A stretch of 64,000 nt of DNA from Oscillospiraceae bacterium (GTDB lineage: Bacteria; Bacillota; Clostridia; Oscillospirales; Ruminococcaceae): positions 43,978-107,977 of the forward strand of contig JAEEIA010000034.1 in the NCBI GenBank assembly GCA_016281125.1, written 5' to 3'. The notes beneath the pieces are model-generated. The model worked only from the letters and a program-made list of their open reading frames with translations. It did not search any database and had not been told where the DNA came from. A program made the translations under genes and the position numbers. Positions 33,590 to 42,214 of this stretch are shown here, in pieces (the stretch's first letter is position 1; every line of letters begins with the position of its first letter).

Positions 33590-34419
33590 GCGGAACACTT
33601 TATCTGGTCGGCACGCCGATCGGGAACCTGCGGGATATTACAGAACGGCAGCTTGAAATTCTCGATTCTGTGTCGTTTATCGCTGCCGAGGATACCCGCG
33701 TGACGCGCAAGCTGCTCGCGCATTTTGACCTGCATACCACGCTGGTCAGTTATCACGAGCACAGTCCGGAATCGGTCATTTCGCAGATTACAGCGCGTCT
33801 GCTGGCAGGGGAGAGCTGTGCCTGCGTGACGGATGCGGGGATGCCCTGTATTTCGGATCCCGGCGCGCTGCTTGTTCAGCGCTGCATTGAGGAGAATATT
33901 GCGATTCAGGTGGTGCCGGGGCCGAGCGCTGTCGTGTCGGCGCTGGCGATTTCCGGGCAGGATACAACGCGGTTTTGCTTTGAGGGATTCCTTTCCGTCA
34001 CAAAAAAACAGCGATTTGCACACCTGGAAATGCTGAAAAAGGAGCGCCGCACCATGGTGTTTTATGAGGCGCCGCACAAGCTGCTGAACACGCTGCGGGA
34101 TATGCTGGAGGCATTCGGCGATCGTTCTGTATCGCTGTGCAGAGAGCTGACCAAGATACACGAAGAAGTGCGTAAAACCACGCTTTCTGAGGCCGTCGCA
34201 TACTATACAGAGCATGTGCCGCGCGGCGAATTTGTGCTTGTCGTTGCTGGCGCTGGCGTGGAAGCGGAGGACGAAAAGCCGTCACTGGAATCGGTGATTG
34301 CGATGGCAAAGGAGCGCATTGCGGACGGCGAACGCGCCGCGGATGTCTGCCGGTCGCTGGCGGCTGAAACAGGCTACGCCAAGCGGGAAATTTATCAGGC
34401 GGTGACGTCTGACGCGTGA
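33586..34419 (+). CDS. rsmI: 16S rRNA C1402 2'-O-methyltransferase
   Basis: 277 residues. A tetrapyrrole-methylase fold with LYLVGTPIGNLRDITERQLEIL at the start, EDTRVTRKLLAHF, VTDAGMPCISDPGALLV and GPSAVVSALAISGQDTTRFCFEGFL. It methylates the ribose of C1402 in 16S rRNA with SAM, in partnership with RsmH. The GTG start overlaps the stop of trmN6. A GC-rich hairpin follows about 90 nt downstream. Confidence 0.95.
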   Translation: MSGTLYLVGTPIGNLRDITERQLEILDSVSFIAAEDTRVTRKLLAHFDLHTTLVSYHEHSPESVISQITARLLAGESCACVTDAGMPCISDPGALLVQRCIEENIAIQVVPGPSAVVSALAISGQDTTRFCFEGFLSVTKKQRFAHLEMLKKERRTMVFYEAPHKLLNTLRDMLEAFGDRSVSLCRELTKIHEEVRKTTLSEAVAYYTEHVPRGEFVLVVAGAGVEAEDEKPSLESVIAMAKERIADGERAADVCRSLAAETGYAKREIYQAVTSDA

Positions 34420-34508
34420 TCTGCGGAAACGTCCGGACGAAGTTGCCGCAGGAAATCCATAAAAGCCAAAAAGCTCCGAATCAGGATTGATACCCATATA
34501 AACATTTC

Positions 34509-34544
34509 GCCCCGAAGCAAAGTGCTCCGGGGCATTGTGTTTTT
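34509..34544 (+). terminator. terminator of the trmN6-rsmI unit
   Basis: Stem GCCCCG/CGGGGC with inner AGC/GCT (34509-34533), then ATTGTGTTTTT. The T tract is interrupted, so it is of medium strength. Confidence 0.6.
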
Positions 34545-34565
34545 ACGGCTGTTCGTCAGCACGGC

Positions 34566-34965
34566 TCATTCGATTGCAAAGCATAACAAATCCCAGTATG
34601 CGTGCGGAATGACCGGGACAAGGATACTCCGGCTCTTTACAAATGTCCGGCTGAAAATCAGGCTCGGCACGATCAGCAGGATAAATGCCGGACTGGTCAT
34701 ATACGCCGTCCATACGCCCTCCCGGAGCCAGATCGGGAAATGAATCAGGAGAAACATGGAATCGCTTTGCCGCAGGATCAGAAAAACGGACAGAAGAACC
34801 CAGAACAATATTTTACATCCGATCTCCTTGATCAAATCAACGGAAAAGGGCAGTGTCTGTGTTTCCAGCTTCGGGACGATGATGCACTCTAAACACGCTC
34901 AGAAGGCATACAGCAAAAGATAATCGGTGATGGCTGTTATCCGCATGTTTTTTGCTGTGTTTCAT
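34566..34965 (-). pseudogene. frameshifted small membrane-protein gene
   Basis: A start with AGAGGAG at 34965 opens a 42-residue frame (MKHSKKHADNSHHRLSFAVC...) that stops at 34837-34839. A second frame, open from 34898 to its stop at 34566, continues as LECIIVPKLETQTLPFSVD and then two to three hydrophobic segments (CKILFWVLLSVFLIL, SPAFILLIVPSLIF). It lacks its own ATG and ribosome site before residue 27. Joined by one frameshift near 34890, the two make a sensible membrane protein of about 130 residues, so I read this as a broken gene. Function unknown. Confidence 0.5.
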
Positions 34966-35032
34966 TTGTTGCTCCTCTGATTATCGACGGACAGCAGTAT
35001 GACCGCACAGCGCGGCACCGTTATCAGCAAAT

Positions 35033-35075
35033 ACGCCATAGTACCTCTGACTGAATATCAGAAATACTATGGCGT
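35033..35075. repeat. CCATAGTA palindromic element, copy 1
   Basis: Inverted repeat ACGCCATAGTA/TACTATGGCGT with an inner TCTGA/TCAGA pair. A close copy lies at 63240-63278. Both are intergenic and lack a T tract. The gap 34966-35223 otherwise holds only this and the next element. Confidence 0.8.
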
Positions 35076-35140
35076 AAATCTTATATATGCGTACTGCCCT
35101 TAAATGCGGAAAGTAATGTAAATACATGGTTTCCTTCATT

Positions 35141-35215
35141 ATGGGATTCTTAAGGGACAGTGTCCCTTAAGCGGGAGTTTGGGGGCAGCGCCCTCATTTC
35201 TGATCCGCCGGAGGC
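35141..35215. repeat. dispersed palindromic element, copy 2
   Basis: Same element as 23402-23475 in inverted orientation: ATGGGATT, then the 23-bp CTTAAGGGACA/TGTCCCTTAAG palindrome (35149-35171), ending in ATCCGCCGGAGGCAC. It ends 9 nt from the 3' end of the acyl-CoA-ligase gene. Confidence 0.8.
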
Positions 35216-35223
35216 ACTTCTGT

Positions 35224-37572
35224 TTACTTCGGCTTGTTTGCCGCGTATTTCTTCTGATCCATTTCGCGGATCGCGGCACGGCGGATCTTTCCGCTGCCGG
35301 TCGTCTTGGGCAGCTCCGGCACAAATTCCACGACACGCGGATACTTGTACGGCGCAGTGCCCTTCTTCACATATTCCTGAATATCCTTGACGAGCTGATC
35401 GGACGGCACGGTGCCGCTTGTCAGCACGATTGTCGCCTTGACGACCTGTCCGCGGACTTCATCCGGTACACCGGTGACCGCGCATTCCAGCACGTAGGGG
35501 AGCTCCATGAGCACGCTTTCGATCTCGAACGGTCCGATGCGGTAGCCGGAGGACTTGATCACGTCGTCCACGCGGCCGACATACCAGAAATAGCCGTCCT
35601 CATCGACCCACGCGGTATCGCCCGTGTGATAGAAGCCGTCGCGCCAGGTTTCGGCGGTGGTTGCCTCGTCGCCGTAGTAGCAGAGCGCGAGTCCGGGGAC
35701 GCCCTCCTCTTTCAGCTTGATGCAGATTTCGCCGGTTTCACCGACGCCTGCGCGCGTTCCGTCCGGCAGAAGCACCTGCACGTCATACTGCGGATTCGGC
35801 TTGCCCATGCTGCCCGGCTTTGGCTCCATGCCGACCACATTTGCAATGGACAGCGTCGTTTCAGTCTGGCCGAAGCCCTCCATGAGCTTGATGCCGGTTG
35901 CGCGGTAGAACTGGTGGAAGACCTCCGGGTTCAGAGCCTCACCCGCGATGCAGGCGTATTTCAGCGAGGACAGATCGTATCTTCCGAGATCCTCCTTAAT
36001 GAAGAAACGGTACATGGTCGGCGGTGCGCAGAAGCTCGTGACGTGATACTTCTTGAACATCGGAAGGATATCGTCTGCGTGGAAGCGGTCGAAATCATAC
36101 ACAAATACGGCGGATTCGCACATCCACTGGCCGTACAGCTTACCCCAGAGCGCCTTGCCCCAGCCGGTATCGGAGATTGTGAAGTGCAGGCCGTTCGGGT
36201 CTGCATTCTGCCAGTAACGCGCGGTGACATAGTGGCCGAGCGGATACTGATAGCTGTGCAGCACGAGCTTCGGGTTGCCCGATGTGCCGGAGCTGAAGAA
36301 AATCAGCATCGGATCCTTGCCGCAGGGTGTATCCGCGGTGCGCTCAAAATGCGTGCTGTATGCGGAAAGCTCTGCGTTGAAATCGTGCCAGCCCTCGCGC
36401 TGACCGTTCACGATCACTTTGGTTCTGAGCGTCGGGCAGTTTGCTGCGGCGAGATCGACCTCATTTGCGACATCGCCGTCCGACGTGCAGACAATCGCGG
36501 AAACCTCCGCAGACTTGAAGCGGTACTCAAAATCATGCTGTTTCAGCATATTCGAGGCCGGGATTACCAGTGCGCCGATTCTGTGGAGCGCGACGATCGA
36601 GAACCAGAACTGATAGTGACGCTTGAGCACCAGCATCACGCGGTCGCCTTTTTTGATGCCGAGCGACTTGAAATAGTTTGCAGTCTGGCAGGAATAGCGC
36701 TTGATGTCCTTGAATGTGAAGCGGCGCTCATTGTGATTCACATCGACATAGATCATTGCCGTTTTATCGGGACATTTTGCGGCCATGGCATCGACAATGT
36801 CATATGCAAAGTTGAATTCGTCCTGATGCTGGAAATGCACGGCACTTAGGACGCCCTCCTCATTCGTTTCACAGGTGACGAACTTTTCTGCAACCGGATG
36901 CATCAGGCCGGCCTTGTCCACGTTGGTCGCATGGTATTCGGCAACATGCTCGTGATACTCCGAAAGACCGGTTGTGCCGTGCGGTGCCATGACGAATGCA
37001 TAGATCTCGCAGTCCTCACCGCCCAGCGCAACCTCATCATGCGGCATGGAGCTGTCGTAGTAGATGCAGTCGCCCTCGTGCAGAATCTCGGTATGCGAAC
37101 CGACGGTCATGCGGACGGTACCCTTAAGGACAATGTCCATTTCCTGACCGGCGTGGCTTGCCAGGTGCAGCGGCTTGGAAAGCGCCTCCTCGGAATAGGG
37201 GATGACGACATGGAACGGCTCCACGGTCTTGTTCTTGAACTTTGCCGCCAGCCGGTTATATACAAAGCCCTCTCTGCGGACAATCGGAACGCCTTCGCCC
37301 TTTCTGGTGACGGTGTAGCCGCTCAGCTCCGGGCTGCTGCCTTCCATGAGCTCTGCGATTTCCACATGGAACGCATTTGCGCATTTATAGATAAACGTGA
37401 AGCTGAAATCCTTTTCTCCTGCTTCAAACTGCTTGTACTCCTCCACGGAATAGTCCGTCTTTTCAGCCATTTCCTCGACTGTCATTCCGAGATCCTCACG
37501 CAGCCGCATAATGCGCTCCGCGACCTCCTTGATCCTGTTCTCGGCATTCAGCTGCTTGGCCTGTTCGTCCAT
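35224..37572 (-). CDS. HTH-cupin-acyl-CoA synthetase fusion protein
   Basis: 782 residues. Residues about 10-70 are an XRE-type helix-turn-helix (RIMRLREDLGMTVEEMAEKT); about 100-190 a cupin (HLASHAGQEMDIVLKGTV, EGDCIYYDSSMPHD); about 255-780 a full ANL-type acyl-CoA ligase (LIFFSSGTSGNPK phosphate loop, GFGQTET, YHTGD, GRVDDVIKSSGYRIGP, and KTTGSGKIRR with the catalytic Lys). It joins a DNA-binding and sensing module to an enzyme that activates a carboxylic acid, possibly aromatic or branched. The ATG at 37572 follows AAAGGAG by 8 nt. A T-box leader lies directly upstream, so tRNA charging controls it. Confidence 0.9.
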   Translation of the reverse strand: MDEQAKQLNAENRIKEVAERIMRLREDLGMTVEEMAEKTDYSVEEYKQFEAGEKDFSFTFIYKCANAFHVEIAELMEGSSPELSGYTVTRKGEGVPIVRREGFVYNRLAAKFKNKTVEPFHVVIPYSEEALSKPLHLASHAGQEMDIVLKGTVRMTVGSHTEILHEGDCIYYDSSMPHDEVALGGEDCEIYAFVMAPHGTTGLSEYHEHVAEYHATNVDKAGLMHPVAEKFVTCETNEEGVLSAVHFQHQDEFNFAYDIVDAMAAKCPDKTAMIYVDVNHNERRFTFKDIKRYSCQTANYFKSLGIKKGDRVMLVLKRHYQFWFSIVALHRIGALVIPASNMLKQHDFEYRFKSAEVSAIVCTSDGDVANEVDLAAANCPTLRTKVIVNGQREGWHDFNAELSAYSTHFERTADTPCGKDPMLIFFSSGTSGNPKLVLHSYQYPLGHYVTARYWQNADPNGLHFTISDTGWGKALWGKLYGQWMCESAVFVYDFDRFHADDILPMFKKYHVTSFCAPPTMYRFFIKEDLGRYDLSSLKYACIAGEALNPEVFHQFYRATGIKLMEGFGQTETTLSIANVVGMEPKPGSMGKPNPQYDVQVLLPDGTRAGVGETGEICIKLKEEGVPGLALCYYGDEATTAETWRDGFYHTGDTAWVDEDGYFWYVGRVDDVIKSSGYRIGPFEIESVLMELPYVLECAVTGVPDEVRGQVVKATIVLTSGTVPSDQLVKDIQEYVKKGTAPYKYPRVVEFVPELPKTTGSGKIRRAAIREMDQKKYAANKPK

Positions 37573-37603
37573 TGTGATCTCTCCTTTACAAAAAAATGAA
37601 AAT

Positions 37604-37642
37604 AAAAAAGCCCGCCTCAAAGATGATTTCTTTGAGACGAGC
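37604..37642 (-). terminator. T-box terminator hairpin
   Basis: Stem GCTCGTCTCAAAGA/TCTTTGAGGCGGGC with loop AATCA and six T, ending about 30 nt before the start codon at 37572. Confidence 0.9.
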
Positions 37643-37882
37643 ATCTGATCAGATTGCCCGCGGTACCACTCAAATTGTGCCGCTATTGCGTTACACCGCT
37701 TTATGAGCTCCAGCAAGCCCTTTACCTTGACGCAGCATCACGGGAACAACTACCGTCAGCATCCGCTGATTTCACCGTTCCGGCTCAGAAGGGATACACA
37801 GTATTGTTTGACATCGGCTCACACCAACCGCCGACTCTCTGATGACATGGACAATCCTGCGCGTGTCTTCCTCATCGCCTTT
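37604..37882 (-). promoter_or_regulatory. T-box riboswitch leader
   Basis: Stem I distal part GAGAG...GGTTGGTGTGAGCC (37814-37840), the conserved T-box bulge GAGTGGTACCGCG (within 37656-37676) and a terminator just before the start codon. Uncharged tRNA pairing with the specifier loop would favour the antiterminator and turn on the gene. The specifier lies within about 37790-37801; TGT (Cys), TAT (Tyr) and ATC (Ile) can all be argued, so the amino acid is not settled. Confidence 0.9.
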
Positions 37883-37888
37883 GTTCGC

Positions 37889-37917
37889 ATTATAGCACAG
37901 AACGGATTGTTTGTCAA
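37889..37917 (-). promoter_or_regulatory. consensus promoter of the T-box transcript
   Basis: Perfect TTGACA (37912-37917), 17 nt, perfect TATAAT (37889-37894) with TGC extended -10. A very strong promoter, so control rests on the T-box. Confidence 0.9.
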
Positions 37918-37964
37918 CCCTTTTTTGAAAAAATTTTTCTGTGGTACGCGTTTGGAACAGAAAA

Positions 37965-37987
37965 CAGACGCTGACTGTTTCCGTCTG
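37965..37987 (-). terminator. possible terminator of tsaD
   Basis: Stem CAGACG/CGTCTG with an 11-nt loop followed on the minus strand by TTTTCTG. Short stem, medium support. Confidence 0.45.
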
Positions 37988-38046
37988 CGCCTGTTTATCC
38001 GCTGATCGGTTTTCCGAGCGGTCTGGCTTTGCGGAAGAAGCCCGCA

Positions 38047-39060
38047 TTACACTTCCCCACGCAGCTCCTTGGAGGCCACGGCATTGAGGGATTCATCCGC
38101 AGTGATCCCTGCAAGATAGTTATAGTATCCCTGCGCCGCGATCATGGCGGCATTGTCCCCGCAGAGCGCGAGCGGCGGCATACAGAGCGTGAAGCCGTGC
38201 TGTCTGCACGCGTTCTCCAGCATGTTCCGTACACCGGAATTTGCCGACACGCCGCCGGACAGTGCGATCGTCGTATATCCGAGCTCCATCGCCGCTGCAA
38301 TCGTTTTTTCGGTGACGGTCTGCGCAATGTCCTGTTGGAGTGCGGCTGCAAGATCGTCATGATTCAGCGCTTCCCCGACCTGTTCTGCATGATGCTGCAG
38401 GTTCACGATGTACGTCTTTAATCCGGAGAAGCTGAAGTCGTAAGGGTTGCCCTCCATCTTGATTTTCGGCAGCTTAAATGCGCCGGGATTGCCGCGCTGT
38501 GCCGCCTTGTCGATATGGACGCCGCCCGGATAGGGGAAGCCCATTGCGCGCGCGCACTTGTCAAAGCATTCTCCGGCAGCGTCGTCGCGTGTTTTGCCGA
38601 CCGTGCGGAACGTCGTATAATCGAGGATTTCCGCAATCCTCGTATGTCCGCCGCTGACAATGATGCCGAGATACGGCGGTTTCAGATCCGGATGCACAAG
38701 GTAATTCGCCGCGGCATGTCCCTCCGTATGATGTACGGGAATCAGCGGCTTTCCGCTCATCATGGCGAGTCCTTTTGCGAAGCTGACGCCGACCAGCAGC
38801 GCGCCGATCAGTCCCGGCGCGTAGGTCACGGCAATGCCGTCCACGTCATCCAGCGTCATATCTGCGTCCGCAAGCGCCTGCCTGACGACGGGCAATATAT
38901 TTTCACAATGACGCCGGGAGGCGAGCTCCGGCACGACGCCGCCGTACTGCTTATGCTCGTCCGCCTGCGACGCGATCACATTGGAGAGTACGGTTCTGCC
39001 GTCCTTGACGATTGCGGCAGCGGTTTCGTCGCAGGAGCTTTCAATCCCCAAGATCCGCAT
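38047..39060 (-). CDS. tsaD: tRNA N6-adenosine threonylcarbamoyltransferase TsaD
   Basis: 337 residues. ILGIESSCDETAAAIV at the start, the metal-binding HTEGHAAANYL, YLGIIVSGGHTRI and IALSGGVSANSGVRNML, all as in the Kae1/TsaD ASKHA fold. With TsaB and TsaE it adds threonylcarbamoyl to A37 of ANN-reading tRNAs. Its start lies inside the end of the TtcA-type gene (20-nt overlap), so the two tRNA-modifying genes are coupled. Confidence 0.96.
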   Translation of the reverse strand: MRILGIESSCDETAAAIVKDGRTVLSNVIASQADEHKQYGGVVPELASRRHCENILPVVRQALADADMTLDDVDGIAVTYAPGLIGALLVGVSFAKGLAMMSGKPLIPVHHTEGHAAANYLVHPDLKPPYLGIIVSGGHTRIAEILDYTTFRTVGKTRDDAAGECFDKCARAMGFPYPGGVHIDKAAQRGNPGAFKLPKIKMEGNPYDFSFSGLKTYIVNLQHHAEQVGEALNHDDLAAALQQDIAQTVTEKTIAAAMELGYTTIALSGGVSANSGVRNMLENACRQHGFTLCMPPLALCGDNAAMIAAQGYYNYLAGITADESLNAVASKELRGEV

Positions 39061-39883
39061 ACTGTCCCTCCTTCAGACGCCGTGCAATTTCCTGTTCCAG
39101 CATATGAAAGCGCTCGGCCTTGCCGTTTGTTTCGGGGTTGTCCATCGCAAGATCACGCACATAGGTCTTTCCGCCCCAGCCGTCCACATTGGCGCGGCGC
39201 ATCGCCCCGAATACTCTGGTCTTAAAGCCGGGATTCTGCTTTTCCTGCTCCCGGATAAAGGTTTTCATGGTTTCGCGCATGGTATGGCCGTCTACGGGAC
39301 AGCGTGATTTGACAATCTCCGGCACTGTCATTTTTGCCGCGTGGACGATGTCCCGTTCCGGTGCAAAGCTCAGCGGCCGGATCAGCGTCAGATCCTTGCG
39401 CGAGAGGTACGATTTCGGCGCGTAGCAGCCGATCCGCCCCTCGATAAACAGATTCATGAGAAAGGTTTCGATTGCGTCGTCGTTGTGATGCCCGAGCGCC
39501 AGCTTGTTGCAGCCGAATGCCTTTGCCTGATCGTGGAGCGCGCCGCGGCGCATCTTCGCACAGAGGCTGCACGGGCTGGATTCCTTGCGCATATCAATGA
39601 CGATATGCCCGATCTGCGTCGGAATCAGGTGATATTCCACGCCGAGCTGTTCACAGAACGCAGCCGCCGCGGAATAATCCGTCGGGATGCCGCCGAACTG
39701 CGGGTCCAGTGTGATCCCCACGAGCGAATAATCCAGCAGGCCGAAGCGCTGGAAATCATGCAGGGCGGCGAGCAGCACGAGGCTGTCCTTTCCGCCGGAG
39801 ATTCCGACCGCAATCCGGTCGCCGTTCTGGATCAGATCAAATTCCTGCACCGCACGGCGCAGGTATCCAAGAATTTTCTGCAT
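39041..39883 (-). CDS. TtcA-type tRNA thiolation PP-loop ATPase
   Basis: 280 residues. PP-loop AVGISGGKDSLVLLAAL, a Cys pair in SSPCSLCAKMRRGAL and LALGHHNDDAIETFLMNLF, the pattern of TtcA (2-thiocytidine-32) and related tRNA sulfur transferases, which carry an Fe-S cluster. The exact position modified cannot be fixed by sequence alone. It overlaps tsaD by 20 nt. Confidence 0.85.
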   Translation of the reverse strand: MQKILGYLRRAVQEFDLIQNGDRIAVGISGGKDSLVLLAALHDFQRFGLLDYSLVGITLDPQFGGIPTDYSAAAAFCEQLGVEYHLIPTQIGHIVIDMRKESSPCSLCAKMRRGALHDQAKAFGCNKLALGHHNDDAIETFLMNLFIEGRIGCYAPKSYLSRKDLTLIRPLSFAPERDIVHAAKMTVPEIVKSRCPVDGHTMRETMKTFIREQEKQNPGFKTRVFGAMRRANVDGWGGKTYVRDLAMDNPETNGKAERFHMLEQEIARRLKEGQYADLGD

Positions 39884-39944
39884 CCTGCAAAACCAACCTT
39901 TTCAGATATGCGGTTGCCCGCAAAAAATCGTATATACATAGAAA

Positions 39945-39971
39945 AACGGGATGACCGGACGCCATCCCGTT
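39945..39971 (-). terminator. terminator of the acidic helical protein gene
   Basis: 9-bp perfect stem AACGGGATG/CATCCCGTT followed by a short T run on the minus strand. Confidence 0.7.
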
Positions 39972-39986
39972 TCTGTCAATTCAGCA

Positions 39987-40331
39987 TTACTTGTCGAACA
40001 GATCATCTGCTGCGTCCTTGATATCGTCCGCGATATCCTCGGCCTTGTCCTTGATGTCATCCACAGCATCCTCGACAGCATCTGCCACATCGTCTGCGAG
40101 ATCCTCAGCAGCTTCCGCAGCATCCTCGACAGCGTCCTTCACTTCGTCCGCTGCGTCGATCTCATCGCCGCAGACGCCGCAGTCTTCGCAGAAGCAGTCG
40201 TCGTCATCATCAAATTCATCAGCATCATAGCGGCAGCACGCCTCATCCTGACGGCGCTTTGCGATCATAACCGCAACAGCGGCACCGGCGGCGGCAGCGG
40301 CAAACAGTGCAAGAGCAGTCATCTTTTTCAT
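39987..40331 (-). CDS. membrane-anchored acidic helical repeat protein
   Basis: 114 residues. One N-terminal hydrophobic segment (MTALALFAAAAAGAAVAVMIA) then a Cys/Asp cluster (DDDDDCFCEDCGVCGDE) that may bind a metal, then 55 residues of Ala/Asp/Glu/Val/Ile repeats with an 11-residue rhythm (VEDAAEAAEDLADDVADAVE). This looks like an amphipathic, very acidic helix, resembling LEA-like or apolipoprotein repeats. The ATG at 40331 follows AGAGGA by 7 nt. Function unknown. Confidence 0.75.
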   Translation of the reverse strand: MKKMTALALFAAAAAGAAVAVMIAKRRQDEACCRYDADEFDDDDDCFCEDCGVCGDEIDAADEVKDAVEDAAEAAEDLADDVADAVEDAVDDIKDKAEDIADDIKDAADDLFDK

Positions 40332-40424
40332 AGTCATTCCTCTTTCTCCGCAAGGTGCATTCAATTTGAGCGGCATTGCCGAACGACCGCTGCCCATGCG
40401 GATGCAGCGATCCTCTCACTTGGT

Positions 40425-40453
40425 ATTATACCACAGTTTCGCAAAGATTTCAA
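40425..40453 (-). promoter_or_regulatory. promoter of the acidic helical protein gene
   Basis: TTGAAA (40448-40453), 17 nt, TATAAT (40425-40430) with TGG extended -10. Confidence 0.78.
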
Positions 40454-40479
40454 GCATTTTTTTTGATTTTCACAAAAAC

Positions 40480-42207
40480 TTAATCGACAGTAATGAAATG
40501 CTCGTGTCTGCGATGTTTTGTGCAGTCCAGCAGGTAAGTGCCCGCACCGGTTTTTTCCATGCCGATCTCCGTGTAGAAATTGGCGACCATTTTATTTTTC
40601 GCGGTCGGGAGATACTCCGCTGCGAGGTAACGGAACCCGTTGTCGAGCGCCATCTGCACGATTGCATCAAACAGGCATCCCTCCACGCCGCGGCGCAGAA
40701 CACGGCAGCTCATCAGCCATGTGTCGATGAACAGCGTCTGCGCGTCCTGTTTTCTGCAAATGACAACAGAAATCAGTCCGTGCTCGCCGTAGCGGTCGGA
40801 GAGCGTCATATAGCGTGTCAGGTAATCGGGATCCGATGCAATCGCGGCAATATCCGCTTCGGAATAGCGCACCGTGCGCAGATTGAACTGATTGGAGCGC
40901 TGCGTCAGCTGTGCGATCCGCGGGAAGTGGAACGAATCAAACGGCAGAATCTGCCCGTGCATATCGAGCGCCTGCAAGTATTCGTCATAGCTTGCAAATT
41001 TCGCCTGCGCGGCGGTTCTGCTCGCCTCTGCCTGATACTGCGCGGTTCGCGCGGCGTCCTCCTCAGAGAAGCTGACGGCCTCGAAAAGGTTGAGGTCGCG
41101 CAGGAATGCCGGTACTGCTGCGGGATCCTCCGGCAGCTCCGGCACGGTGACCTCCGGGATCATTTCCCGGACGAGATTGCGTTCAAACGGGTTATCATCG
41201 AGGAACACAAAGCTGTCCATGCCGATATTCAGCGTCTGCTGAATCTGACGAATATTCTCCGCCTTGTTTTCCCAGTTGGCAACGAACGCTGCAAAATCCT
41301 CAAGCCGGAGCACGGTTTCGGGATGCTTTTCAAACGGCTCTCTGGCCGTATCGTCATTGTTTTTGCTGCATACTGCGAGGAGCAGACCGCGCTGCTTTAA
41401 TTCTAAGAGCCAGCGCTGGAGTGCCGCGAAAGCCGGGCCGTCGCCCAGTTCGCCGAGCTGAATGCCGTCCATGCCGTCGTCACCGATGACGCCGCCCCAC
41501 AGGGTGTTGTCGAGGTCGGTTACGATGCACTTTTTGACCTTGCCCGCCAGCGCCGTGACCGTATCCATGATTCTTGCGGCGACGGCCGGGAGCGCGTCGG
41601 TTTTCACGGCCATTTTGGCGAGATACCAGGAGCGGTCCTCAAAGAACGCTTCCCGCCCGAGCATGGTCTGCACCGCGCCGAGTGCGAGCGGATACACGGC
41701 AGGGTAGTCTGCCGCCATGACCTCGCTCATGCGGAGATTCAGCTTTCTGACCTGAAATGCAAAGGAGGCCGGTGTTCGCAGCGCATAGCTGCCGAAGACA
41801 GCGTCCGGCTCCTCCGGAAAATCAAACATCAGGATTTTTGCCTTGCAGTGCGACAGAATCGCGTTCCAGAGCCCGCAGAAGCGTTCCAGCTCCCGCTCCG
41901 CAAACATGACCCGCTCCGCCGGAACGGTGTCATAAAAGCGCTTTTTGAGCTTTTCCGCAGATGCGAACAGCAGGATATAATCCGGCGAGAACGCATAGAC
42001 CTCAGAGCCCGGATCCAGCAGCTGCGCCTCCATCTGATCGTAGTCTGCATCGAGTACATCAAGCGGGAATCCGCGCCGGACGGATTCGCCGCGGATTGCG
42101 GTCGCAAGCTGCTGCGTGGCGCAGTCGCCGAGCAGCGCAAGTCTTTGCTTTGCATCGCATTCCTGCTTTGCAAGGCGTTTCAAATCGGTATAACGAACTG
42201 TTTCCAT
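40480..42207 (-). CDS. FkbH-like HAD-IIIC phosphatase with GNAT domain
   Basis: 575 residues. Residues about 1-170 are an SGNH-like region; about 205-370 a HAD-IIIC domain with the FkbH motif CIVTDLDNTLWGGVIGDDG; about 400-570 a GNAT acyltransferase-like part (LTQRSNQFNLRTVRY, MTLSDRYGEHGLISVVIC). FkbH proteins prime glyceryl or related units on acyl carriers in polyketide and some polysaccharide pathways. No polyketide synthase or carrier is near, so it is an orphan here. The ATG at 42207 follows AAAGGAT. It lies 7 nt after the amidase gene. Confidence 0.85.
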   Translation of the reverse strand: METVRYTDLKRLAKQECDAKQRLALLGDCATQQLATAIRGESVRRGFPLDVLDADYDQMEAQLLDPGSEVYAFSPDYILLFASAEKLKKRFYDTVPAERVMFAERELERFCGLWNAILSHCKAKILMFDFPEEPDAVFGSYALRTPASFAFQVRKLNLRMSEVMAADYPAVYPLALGAVQTMLGREAFFEDRSWYLAKMAVKTDALPAVAARIMDTVTALAGKVKKCIVTDLDNTLWGGVIGDDGMDGIQLGELGDGPAFAALQRWLLELKQRGLLLAVCSKNNDDTAREPFEKHPETVLRLEDFAAFVANWENKAENIRQIQQTLNIGMDSFVFLDDNPFERNLVREMIPEVTVPELPEDPAAVPAFLRDLNLFEAVSFSEEDAARTAQYQAEASRTAAQAKFASYDEYLQALDMHGQILPFDSFHFPRIAQLTQRSNQFNLRTVRYSEADIAAIASDPDYLTRYMTLSDRYGEHGLISVVICRKQDAQTLFIDTWLMSCRVLRRGVEGCLFDAIVQMALDNGFRYLAAEYLPTAKNKMVANFYTEIGMEKTGAGTYLLDCTKHRRHEHFITVD

Positions 42208-42214
42208 TGTATGT

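Noticed and set aside
37573..37716. Upstream in-frame start of the acyl-CoA-ligase gene
   Set aside because: The extension lies inside the T-box terminator and antiterminator; ATG 37572 has a good ribosome site.
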